Program-made: the position numbers and the translations under genes | In this document: positions 11,209 through 19,756 of the stretch, in pieces | Layout: the number at the start of each line of letters is the position of its first letter | How positions within the stretch are numbered: the stretch's first letter is position 1 | The notes under the pieces: model-generated | Databases searched by the model: none | Told to the model about the DNA's origin: nothing | Seen by the model: the letters and a program-made list of their open reading frames with translations, nothing else | DNA from: Allacma fusca | Taxonomy: Eukaryota > Arthropoda > Collembola > Symphypleona > Sminthuridae | Direction of reading: 5' to 3' | Assembly: GCA_947179485.1 (NCBI GenBank) | Contig: OX359250.1 | Coordinates: forward strand, 45,481,450-45,545,449 | Length of the DNA: 64,000 nucleotides

Positions 11209-14200
11209 CCCCGAGGTCAGGTAATTCTTGTCGCAACACCCCAGGGACAGCGGAACAAAGGTTCACGCACTACCCTGACATAACACAAGACATAACTCTA
11301 CAGGAAAATCCAGTGCAGCTCACACCTGTCACTCAAGAACACCAAAGAGCTACAGAAACTACACCCAGGAACCAACCAACTCAACCAAACTTACGGTTTA
11401 GGAATCAAACCATCAGAGACGATTTGGAAACTCCTACAGAAGAGACCCCTTCCACACAGTTAGGCACGGTAGCCCGGCCTACGCCAAGACCAAGTGAAGC
11501 TACGAGCAGATTATACGTCAACACAGAATTCAACGACGACGACGTTGACTTCGTGTCACAACGGGTATACCAGTCACCCGGAGGAAGAATCTACACTCAC
11601 CCACCAGTCTATGCTTTACGCGCACCAGCTTTAACGGTCAATACAGTCGATCTGAGAGGATTCGTACGGGCCGGACAGATCATCCGAGAGCAGCGACCAT
11701 CAGAAACAGTGGTGAGAACCATCAGAAACATCGACGGTACCTACTACCAGGCATTTAACAACCGAGAAAGATTCACAGTATACCAATCCCCCGGAGGATC
11801 ACTGTACAACAGCTTACCCCTAGGTCGAGCAGGCATTTTTCGCCACATTCTGCAAGGACGTGACCTAGTGACCAGGACATCTAACAACGATAGGACCCTC
11901 ATAGAAGGAGGAGAGCTAGTAGCAGTCATAAACACCAGTCAACCTGAAAATACTTCAAATAGCAACAGGTCCTACACCGAAGGGGAAACACTAAGGTCAC
12001 CCGTGGTACCGCCAGCAACAGCAACGCAACTTGCAACAACTATTGCAATACCACCCAGGCCGAGGGAAAGATCAGTAAACAGATCAATCAACCTCTCAAC
12101 AACTACTACGACAACAGCAACCACCACACGACCAACACCGACTGTGGTAAGGCCACCAGCGATATCACAGGCCACATCAACAGGTCAAACAGGAGCAAGC
12201 TGGGTCGACGATCCACGGTACAGCGTAAACACCTGGATTGGACCAAGTGGTAGAATCTACCTCGACGAGAACGACGCAACAGAAAGAAATCTCGTTCGCA
12301 GTCAGGCAACCGTACGCCAGGTAACACATTTGTGCCGAGTCAACGACAGGCGTAGAGCGAGAGAAGCAGCACATGAAGCAACTTGGACAGGTCAGGTGAG
12401 ACGATTAATCCATTTCAATAGGGAAGACGACCTTATCCAACGAAATTTCATACCAGCAATTGATGCTAACTTCGAAGCTGTAGCAGCTACAAGAACAGAA
12501 TACGAGGAAATCATCTCAAGTGACGACCCACCAATAGCATTTCGACGGTTAATAATTAGAAGGTCAGAAGACCCAGACCAAGTTACCAGCTACATCGCTA
12601 GGAACTATAGACTTTACCATCGACACATCAACTTACCCAACGGAATACACCGACAACGAATACCCGTAGCATTTTTCACAGGGTTAATAGATGAACACGA
12701 CCATCAGGAAGCTCTGACCAGGTTGCTATACAATCCAGAAATAGAAGTTCTAGCCGAAACCTCCAGCGAAGAGGAGGAAGAGCAGGTAGAAGAAAGGGAG
12801 AGCTCACGGCCAACTCCACAAAGGGAGAACGAGAGTCACAGGAGCAACAACTCCGAAATACACGAAGACGACTTCAGAATCGCAATAGATATCGAAGACT
12901 ACGTCATACAAGCAGTTCCCGGCGAATTTGCTTTACGAATATCCGCCGAAGCACTGCAAGAAGCAACACAAAGAGCAGCCGAAAGGGAACCAGAGCCCGA
13001 GGGAGAAATTCAGCTAGTAGATGAAGGCGGAATAGTACATTTCTTCCCAAGATTACAACTACAGGATCTTAATCCAGAATACCAGATAGTAATCACCAAG
13101 GATCGAAATAACAGAAAAAGACCACCCTTACGTGCACGTCGACAGATAGGCAACAATAACCCACGACCACCCGGTCCAGGACCAAGTGGGGCAGGTCAAG
13201 GTAATCCACGTGCACCACTGAATAGCAACAACGGAAATAACCCACGAGCACCTCAACAAAGAGGAAATGCAGGTCGAGGAGGAGTCAGAGGAGGTCGCCA
13301 CATAGGAGGTAGAAGGAGAGCGAGAGACGAACCTGGAGATTCAGGAGACGACTCATCATCCAGCTCCAGCAGCGACGACTCAGACCAAAACAACCGCGAA
13401 AATTTTTACGACCTACGACACGGACAGCTAGTCCACCGAAACAACCTAGTGAACCAACTGAACATCAACATCATCAACCCTTACATACCACCAAATCAAC
13501 ACAGAATCATACACATTGAAGAGATACCAGTTGAACCACCACCAGTAAGAATGTATTTAGACGACGAGATGTCAACATTCATGTTTCCCAAGGTAGAGTT
13601 CAACCCGGGCGAAGATGACCCCGAAACAGCATTCGCAACAGCAGAACTCCAGACCAACAGGTTTGGAGGAGATACGATAGAGACACGCATGCAATACGTC
13701 CAACTGATTTTCAGTCCAACGGTACGAGATTGGATCAGAAATTGGATAGCAGAGCGAAGACTAGTGGAACTCAGACCATGGGCGAATGTCAATTGGAACG
13801 ACTTCAAGGAAGAATTTTTGCAAAGATACGCAATCACGGACCCAATGATCCGTACGCTTATGGAAAGGCGCAAGATGCAACAAGATGAAGACCCATGTGC
13901 GTACATAGATGCAAAGCTAGCACTGATCAACAGGATTGACAGACACCTTCCAGAGGCAGAAAAGATCCGTCTAATCCGAGCAGGATTAACACCCGAATAC
14001 GTGGTGGCATGCCGAGGTTGGGAAGCGGACAACGTACCCGACTTCGTATATAGTATCAAGAAATACCACGAGGATCGCAAGACGGATGGAGCAGAATCCA
14101 TAGAGACAAGATTCGCGAAAGTCCAGCAAATGTTAGAGCAACTAACCACAGGTATGAAGACAGTACCAATGGAGACAGAGATAATCAAGGTAGCAGCCAT

Positions 14201-15191
14201 ACGGGAACAGCCGGAGTTCAAGAGGCCAGAACCACGCAACAATGACCAACGTGGACGAAATTCAGGTCAAGGAAATTACAACAACTCCCGCAACAACAGC
14301 CCAGGCTACGAGAACAACAACAACTACGGAAATCGGAGTCGTAATGACAACAGGGATTACCGATACCAATCACCAAATAGGGACCGAGGAAATTTCAACA
14401 ATAATAGACAACGATCACCCACACCAGACAGATCATACAATAACCAGGATAGAGGAAGACCTCAGTACAGGAATGACGGATACAACCAAGGAGGTCAAAA
14501 CTATCCCCCGAGGAACCAAAACTTCAACTCAGGTAGAAGCCCAAACAGAGGTTTCAATAACAACAACTTTAACAACCAGGGCAACGCCCCATGGAACGGA
14601 CAAATGATGGATCCAAACTACAACCAAACCTACAACGGGTTTAGCAACCAAGGATTTTACCCAAACCAAGGCTTTGCACAACCACAAGGCTTCATTCCAA
14701 ATCAAGGATGCCAGCAAAATCCAAATTTTGGTCCACCACAAGGTTTTGGACCACCTCAAGGGTTCATACCACCTCAACAATTTGCGCCACAACAGAGCTA
14801 CGGACCAACACCAATGACCACCTACAACAGCCAAGCTCCAAAAGCAATCCAGAACAACCAAGGAAACTTCCAACAGCCAAATTACCAACAGAGCTATCGA
14901 CAGGGAAGTCAACAACAATACCAGGGCAACAACAATGGCAATAGAAGCCGGAGCAACTCAAGAGACCGAAACCATCAAAGTATCGACAGAGCAAGCACCT
15001 GGAACGGACACCCCGAATACCCGGAGCAGGCTCAACCCGTACCAGGACAACTAGCATTAGAACCAGCACAAGGGGAGCCAGTATGTTTTGGATGTGGAAA
15101 CCCAGGTCACATGAAAAGAAATTGCCCGAACAGACGCTCCCAAAGCCCATATCCGTCGGAAAACTCCCGGAGGGGGACGCACCCCCAATAA
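11103..15191 (+). CDS. gag: ORF2, Gag with capsid-like segment and zinc knuckle
   Basis: The frame opens after TAG 11100-11102 and runs to TAA 15189-15191. There is no in-frame ATG until 13551, so expression by frameshift from ORF1b is likely. Upstream of 13551 are a low-complexity region, three repeats of an SPGG-x-IY-like motif, an acidic tract and an RG-rich patch near 13250. From about 13551 to 14090 is a helical, Trp-containing segment resembling retrotransposon Gag capsid (WNDFKEEFLQRY; MERRKMQQDEDPCAYIDAKL). Then comes an Asn/Gln/Gly-rich disordered tract with repeated PNQGF and PQGF units, and a CCHC knuckle C-x2-C-x4-H-x4-C at 15084-15125. The role is RNA binding and particle assembly by family analogy. 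Confidence 0.85.
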   Translation, partial: QTNKSETNSTTPKTLTGVKTSTPTTIRDSTTKSGVTPRSGNSCRNTPGTAEQRFTHYPDITQDITLQENPVQLTPVTQEHQRATETTPRNQPTQPNLRFRNQTIRDDLETPTEETPSTQLGTVARPTPRPSEATSRLYVNTEFNDDDVDFVSQRVYQSPGGRIYTHPPVYALRAPALTVNTVDLRGFVRAGQIIREQRPSETVVRTIRNIDGTYYQAFNNRERFTVYQSPGGSLYNSLPLGRAGIFRHILQGRDLVTRTSNNDRTLIEGGELVAVINTSQPENTSNSNRSYTEGETLRSPVVPPATATQLATTIAIPPRPRERSVNRSINLSTTTTTTATTTRPTPTVVRPPAISQATSTGQTGASWVDDPRYSVNTWIGPSGRIYLDENDATERNLVRSQATVRQVTHLCRVNDRRRAREAAHEATWTGQVRRLIHFNREDDLIQRNFIPAIDANFEAVAATRTEYEEIISSDDPPIAFRRLIIRRSEDPDQVTSYIARNYRLYHRHINLPNGIHRQRIPVAFFTGLIDEHDHQEALTRLLYNPEIEVLAETSSEEEEEQVEERESSRPTPQRENESHRSNNSEIHEDDFRIAIDIEDYVIQAVPGEFALRISAEALQEATQRAAEREPEPEGEIQLVDEGGIVHFFPRLQLQDLNPEYQIVITKDRNNRKRPPLRARRQIGNNNPRPPGPGPSGAGQGNPRAPLNSNNGNNPRAPQQRGNAGRGGVRGGRHIGGRRRARDEPGDSGDDSSSSSSSDDSDQNNRENFYDLRHGQLVHRNNLVNQLNINIINPYIPPNQHRIIHIEEIPVEPPPVRMYLDDEMSTFMFPKVEFNPGEDDPETAFATAELQTNRFGGDTIETRMQYVQLIFSPTVRDWIRNWIAERRLVELRPWANVNWNDFKEEFLQRYAITDPMIRTLMERRKMQQDEDPCAYIDAKLALINRIDRHLPEAEKIRLIRAGLTPEYVVACRGWEADNVPDFVYSIKKYHEDRKTDGAESIETRFAKVQQMLEQLTTGMKTVPMETEIIKVAAIREQPEFKRPEPRNNDQRGRNSGQGNYNNSRNNSPGYENNNNYGNRSRNDNRDYRYQSPNRDRGNFNNNRQRSPTPDRSYNNQDRGRPQYRNDGYNQGGQNYPPRNQNFNSGRSPNRGFNNNNFNNQGNAPWNGQMMDPNYNQTYNGFSNQGFYPNQGFAQPQGFIPNQGCQQNPNFGPPQGFGPPQGFIPPQQFAPQQSYGPTPMTTYNSQAPKAIQNNQGNFQQPNYQQSYRQGSQQQYQGNNNGNRSRSNSRDRNHQSIDRASTWNGHPEYPEQAQPVPGQLALEPAQGEPVCFGCGNPGHMKRNCPNRRSQSPYPSENSRRGTHPQ
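11136..11142 (+). promoter_or_regulatory. Candidate -1 frameshift site C CCA AAA
   Basis: In the ORF1b phase the codons read CAC CCA AAA CGC, so the heptamer fits X XXY YYZ exactly (XXX=CCC, YYY=AAA, Z=A). The ORF2 frame opens at 11103 and ORF1b stops at 11206-11208, so the site lies inside the only window where a shift could work. A -1 slip leads straight into ORF2. A downstream stimulatory structure has not been folded. Confidence 0.65.
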
Positions 15192-18100
15192 TCGGAGACA
15201 TTCAAGAGAGAATAAATGCGATGATAACGAGACAAGAAGGGATGGAGACGGAGGAAGAAGGCGAGTTAGAGATAGTAGACATCAACCCATGTCGTATAGC
15301 AAAAGGTAATAAGTCAACACTACAAGTACAAATCTGCAGTATGGTAATACCAACACTACTAGATTCAGGAGCTACCAGGTCATGCATCCAAAGAAACTTA
15401 CTGCCAGACTGCGCAGAAATTAAAGAAGTGCCAAGCACATTAAGAGTTTCAGTTGCTAATACAGAATTGGTAAAACCCATTTGTTTAACAAGATTCACTA
15501 TGATGATTGAAGGCGTTCAACTCCTATTCAAAGGTCTAGTTATGGAAGCACTAGAGCCAAAAATGATTATTGGAGAAGATCTTATGACGAAATACGGAAT
15601 AACACTAGATTTCAAGAACTTAGAAATTCGGAGTGAAAGATTCCGAACAGTGCCAATGGGCAGAGACACTCACCTCTACATAGGGGAAAGAAAGGCTGAC
15701 ACGGAAGTAGTCAGATCTGTTTTTGCATTCAATATAGCAAAACGACCAGCAAAATCCATATGCAGGACTAAGGAAACCGTCACAATCCCAGCATACGGAC
15801 ATTTCAAGATACCAATCTACGTGTCAAAAAGAATTACACGGGATTTTTACCTAGAACCATCAGAGAAATTATATAGCAGCAAGCGAATTCTAGTCGCCGC
15901 AGGAGTAGTACCAAGGGAGGAACCCTTCGCGTACGTATTTAATCCTGCACCATGTCCTCAAACAATTTACGAAAAGACAGCTATAGGTCATGCGGAAGAA
16001 AGTTTTGACCTCATAAAGATTAAGCGTAACCAGCTCCGTGATGCCAGCAAGAGGCTCACACAGGAACAGCTGGACTGCTTTGACATCTTTATAGGACTAG
16101 AGGAGATAGCAAGAAGCAGGTATCGAGCACTTCTAACACGATACCCAGAATGCTTCGCATTTAGCAAGGCCGATTTAAAAGAGCCAGCATGGGTTGACCC
16201 CATCAGAATCCATACAGGCAATAATCCACCTGTACAAGCAAAACCCTTCCCATGCTCACCAGTAGAGCGACAAAAAGTAAGGGAGGAGGTTCAGAAGATG
16301 TTGGATGCAGACATCATAAAAGAAGTCAACGGGCCCTACAGTAGCCCATTATTCTTAATCAAGAAGAAGGACGGAACCTTCAGATCAGTCGTAGATTATA
16401 GAGCATTAAACAAGACGATTGAAGATCAAGTTTACCCTCTAGCAAGAATTGATGCCATATTGATGCAATTTGGAAAATCTGCAATGTTTGACACCCTTGA
16501 TATGGAGTCAGGATTTTTCCAGCTATTAATTCACGAGGATGACCAAGTCATCACCTCATTCATTACACAGGATGGACTTTATGCATTCAAAAGACTACCA
16601 ATGGGAGTAAAAATTGCACCATCAGCATTCCAGAAAGCAGCAGACCAGATGCTAGGCTCACTCAAGTTCAGAGGAGCAATGGTCTACCTGGATGACGTAA
16701 TTTCATACGGAATAAATTTATTTGACAAATTGGCATCTCTAGAGGAGCTTTTCCTGAGGGCCAGCAACAAAAACTTCAAGTTTAAACCCACAAAATGTAA
16801 ATTTGGATTTGATGAAGTTATCGTATTGGGATTCAAGGTATCCAGAGGAGGTACAAGCCCAGATCCAGCCAAGGTAGAGGCAATACGGCATGTAGCAGTA
16901 CCAAAGTCAGAAACAGAGGCAAGAAGATTCTTCGGAATTTGCAGTTTCTACAGGAAGTACATTAAAGATTTTGCCAAGATTGCAAATCCCATCTCACAGT
17001 CATGGTTGGGAAGCAAAGGAAAATCAGAAGGTCAAAAGAGAATTAGATGCTTTCAATGGAGCCCAGATGCGACCATAGCATTTAATGTATTGAAGAGCAA
17101 GTTAATGACTCATCCAGTACTAAAACACTTTAATCCCGAATTGGACTGTATACTTCACACAGATGCTTCAATCGCAGGATTCGGATGCTGTGTATTACAG
17201 GATGAGGACGGTGAACACCCAATAGCATACGCTTCAAGAACACTAATAGCGTCAGAAAAGAATTATTCTGTTACAGAATTGGAATTAGGAGCAGTAGTAT
17301 TCGCGGTGCGAAAATTCAGACAATATCTTTATTTAAGAAAGTTTCAAATTCGCAGCGATCATCTCGCATTATGCTACCTCAAAGCACAAAAAGATCCAAA
17401 TCACAGGATAAGCAAATTTGTGAACAAATTACAAGAATTTGACTTCACCATCACATACAAAAAAGGATCATTACATCTAGATGCGGACTTCTTATCAAGG
17501 GCACCATTACCGTATACGAAGGAAGATCTCGCAGATGTGGATGACCACGTAATTGATTTTGAACCAGATCCCATACGTGATCATAAAATGATTACAAAAG
17601 AAATCGCAGAAATCCCAAAACCACTTCAGGAAATGACCGAATTACCCGAAGGTACAGCCAGCATGAAAACATGGGAGGAAGATGAAGATGACAGACTCTG
17701 GACGGATGAGGATAGCCAATCCTCAGAAGAAGAGACGGATGAGGAAGAGAAGCCTCGCTACAACAATCCTTGGTCGGGAAGGCTCAAAGGACAACCTCGG
17801 AGAATAACAAAACCACGATCCGAATTTTTGGTGCATAACCCCGAATTGGAAGAAAAGGATTGGGAAAGCCATGCTTCACGCGTGGAAGACCGAGTAAGCC
17901 AAATTACACTCGGCACGTCCACGCGCAAAGAATGGAAACTATCCGTTGACGAAATAATCACAATTCATCAATTCCGACCAGACGATCCCGAGGAAAGGGA
18001 AGACTGCTGGAAATTCACAAATGAATACATCTACGAGGAAAACCTCAGAAAAATTGCAGAAATTGAATTACATAATGCAGGCATTGATAAACTAGATTTA

Positions 18101-19756
18101 GAAGAAATTTCAAACCTAAAACAGGCAACAAATGTCAAGAAGAATGGAGCAGAAAACATAGAAATTATAATTGAGAAAAGAGATGGGACAAAACAGTCTC
18201 ACGCTCCACCCACAACTACAATTCCAACGTCATCACAATGTGCTGGAGAGGAGAACATGGAACAAATGACATCAGAACCCCTGGAGGAAATAAACTCTGA
18301 CGACCACAAGAGAACAAAATCAACGACAATGGAAGGACCAGTTGAGGCTAAGCAAGACAAACAACTGACCACCACCAGTGGCGTGGATCCCGACCCAGAT
18401 GAGAACGAAGTACAGGACAGGATGAAAATAGAGCCGACAATTATGGAAGGACCAGTTGATGCTACTCAAGCCAAGCAACAGACCCTCGCCATAGTAGTAA
18501 GCTCCAAGCCAGACCAAATTCCAGAGAATAAAGTCCAGGACGAGATGATTACGGAAATAGCAAACGAGGGAAGCAAGAGGGTTGCTGTCGGCAAAAATAC
18601 AACAGTAAACCCTCCAGCTACCCGGTATGCCAGTCCCGGGGAAATTCCGGAGGACAGCCCAAAGAAGAATGAGGGACACGTCCAGAAGGAACCGATCCGG
18701 TCAACACTGGAGGGAAAAGACAGTGTGACGGAATCCATTCCGTCCGGAAATAATCCCACAGGAAAGGATGACCAATTCGGATTCGAGGAGACATGGATGA
18801 ATTCCAGGCCAGTCAGCAAACTCAAGCAAGACATCAAAGTGGAAAGAATTTTCCAATTATCAACACCGACTGCACTATCTACGGAAGAAATCACTTCGGT
18901 AGGTAGAGCAGAAGATGTAAATAATCCAAAAATAAATACAGACGACCAGACAAAAGCTAAGAATATTTCGGAAGATATCAAAAATTGGATGGAAAGGATT
19001 CAACAAAGGTCCGTACTTTGGTACTCGGAAGAAAAACAAATACCTGCAAGTACACAAAGGTACGCACCCATACAGAATCCAGACGAAAAATTACTCTTAC
19101 AGGCCAGCTCAGGTCAAGAACTACGTCAGGAAATCCGGGAAGGCGAAATCAAATTCGCAGACGGAAGAGTATGGAAATGTCAGCCACTGAAGGTGCCCGG
19201 CAATGTAGCAAATAAAAATACGCTACATGTACCGGACGACTTTCACGCTGACCATCCGACAAGAAGTGAAGATGAAAAGAGCAAAGGCAAGGCCAAGGCT
19301 CCAGTCATAAAGTCACTTGTAGTGGCATATGCACTACAAGGGTGTGAAGATACAGAGGAGAATCAGTCCACACACACGCCTGTGTGTAGGACGTTGGAAG
19401 AAGAAAAACAAGTAACACTATTGAATGAACACAATCTCAAGGAGATGCAAAAGGATGACCCCGACTGCCTTCTCATTTTGGAAAAGATAAAACAGCTTCA
19501 TAAACTTAATTGGAGGGAACAGGAAAAGTACCGCAAGTATGTATTAGATGAGGAGGGCATCCTGCTAGTAATACATAAGGAGGGACGGAAATTATACGTG
19601 CCCAGGGTATTGAGAAATTTTTTATTATCAAAAGCCCACGACGGCATTTTATGTGGAGGTCATCTAGGATTTCAGAAAACCCTACACAGACTCAACAAGT
19701 CATATTTTTGGAAGAAAATGAATGTCTCAATTGCTAAATATGTAATGTCATGTTAG
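15083..19756 (+). CDS. pol: Pol, part 1: protease, RT, RNase H, start of integrase
   Basis: 1557 codons in the -1 frame to gag. Aspartic protease: LLDSGATRS with catalytic Asp near residue 94, and the later IIGEDLM. Reverse transcriptase: residues about 370-600, with FDTLDM, LPMGVKIAPSAFQ and the YLDD catalytic box at 16685-16696 (residue 535). RNase H: HTDASIAGFG (Asp at residue 694), the Glu of TELELGA, RSDHLAL and HLDADFLS. A long acidic, disordered insertion (about 17.5-19.4 kb) separates RNase H from integrase; it contains a duplicated MEGPV module. The ORF ends at TAG 19754-19756, inside the HHCC zinc finger of integrase, right after its first Cys. The same frame continues beyond. Confidence 0.95.
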   Translation: MFWMWKPRSHEKKLPEQTLPKPISVGKLPEGDAPPIIGDIQERINAMITRQEGMETEEEGELEIVDINPCRIAKGNKSTLQVQICSMVIPTLLDSGATRSCIQRNLLPDCAEIKEVPSTLRVSVANTELVKPICLTRFTMMIEGVQLLFKGLVMEALEPKMIIGEDLMTKYGITLDFKNLEIRSERFRTVPMGRDTHLYIGERKADTEVVRSVFAFNIAKRPAKSICRTKETVTIPAYGHFKIPIYVSKRITRDFYLEPSEKLYSSKRILVAAGVVPREEPFAYVFNPAPCPQTIYEKTAIGHAEESFDLIKIKRNQLRDASKRLTQEQLDCFDIFIGLEEIARSRYRALLTRYPECFAFSKADLKEPAWVDPIRIHTGNNPPVQAKPFPCSPVERQKVREEVQKMLDADIIKEVNGPYSSPLFLIKKKDGTFRSVVDYRALNKTIEDQVYPLARIDAILMQFGKSAMFDTLDMESGFFQLLIHEDDQVITSFITQDGLYAFKRLPMGVKIAPSAFQKAADQMLGSLKFRGAMVYLDDVISYGINLFDKLASLEELFLRASNKNFKFKPTKCKFGFDEVIVLGFKVSRGGTSPDPAKVEAIRHVAVPKSETEARRFFGICSFYRKYIKDFAKIANPISQSWLGSKGKSEGQKRIRCFQWSPDATIAFNVLKSKLMTHPVLKHFNPELDCILHTDASIAGFGCCVLQDEDGEHPIAYASRTLIASEKNYSVTELELGAVVFAVRKFRQYLYLRKFQIRSDHLALCYLKAQKDPNHRISKFVNKLQEFDFTITYKKGSLHLDADFLSRAPLPYTKEDLADVDDHVIDFEPDPIRDHKMITKEIAEIPKPLQEMTELPEGTASMKTWEEDEDDRLWTDEDSQSSEEETDEEEKPRYNNPWSGRLKGQPRRITKPRSEFLVHNPELEEKDWESHASRVEDRVSQITLGTSTRKEWKLSVDEIITIHQFRPDDPEEREDCWKFTNEYIYEENLRKIAEIELHNAGIDKLDLEEISNLKQATNVKKNGAENIEIIIEKRDGTKQSHAPPTTTIPTSSQCAGEENMEQMTSEPLEEINSDDHKRTKSTTMEGPVEAKQDKQLTTTSGVDPDPDENEVQDRMKIEPTIMEGPVDATQAKQQTLAIVVSSKPDQIPENKVQDEMITEIANEGSKRVAVGKNTTVNPPATRYASPGEIPEDSPKKNEGHVQKEPIRSTLEGKDSVTESIPSGNNPTGKDDQFGFEETWMNSRPVSKLKQDIKVERIFQLSTPTALSTEEITSVGRAEDVNNPKINTDDQTKAKNISEDIKNWMERIQQRSVLWYSEEKQIPASTQRYAPIQNPDEKLLLQASSGQELRQEIREGEIKFADGRVWKCQPLKVPGNVANKNTLHVPDDFHADHPTRSEDEKSKGKAKAPVIKSLVVAYALQGCEDTEENQSTHTPVCRTLEEEKQVTLLNEHNLKEMQKDDPDCLLILEKIKQLHKLNWREQEKYRKYVLDEEGILLVIHKEGRKLYVPRVLRNFLLSKAHDGILCGGHLGFQKTLHRLNKSYFWKKMNVSIAKYVMSC
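15098..15104 (+). promoter_or_regulatory. Candidate gag-pol -1 frameshift site A AAC CCA
   Basis: In gag phase the codons are GGA AAC CCA, giving AAACCCA in X XXY YYZ form; pol is the -1 frame. It lies within the zinc-knuckle codons, inside the 109-base gag/pol overlap. YYY=CCC is not one of the efficient eukaryotic A-site triplets. The alternatives are reinitiation at ATG 15083 or the imperfect GGAAAAC at 15158-15164. Confidence 0.4.

Noticed and set aside
13496..14242. 248-codon minus-strand ORF inside gag
   Set aside because: Antisense shadow of the biased capsid-coding sequence. It is Ser/Cys/Ile-rich with no recognisable feature.
14242..14607. Thr-rich +1-frame ORF within gag
   Set aside because: Alternative reading of the Asn/Gln/Arg-rich tract (ACA/ACN codons); no start context or domain.
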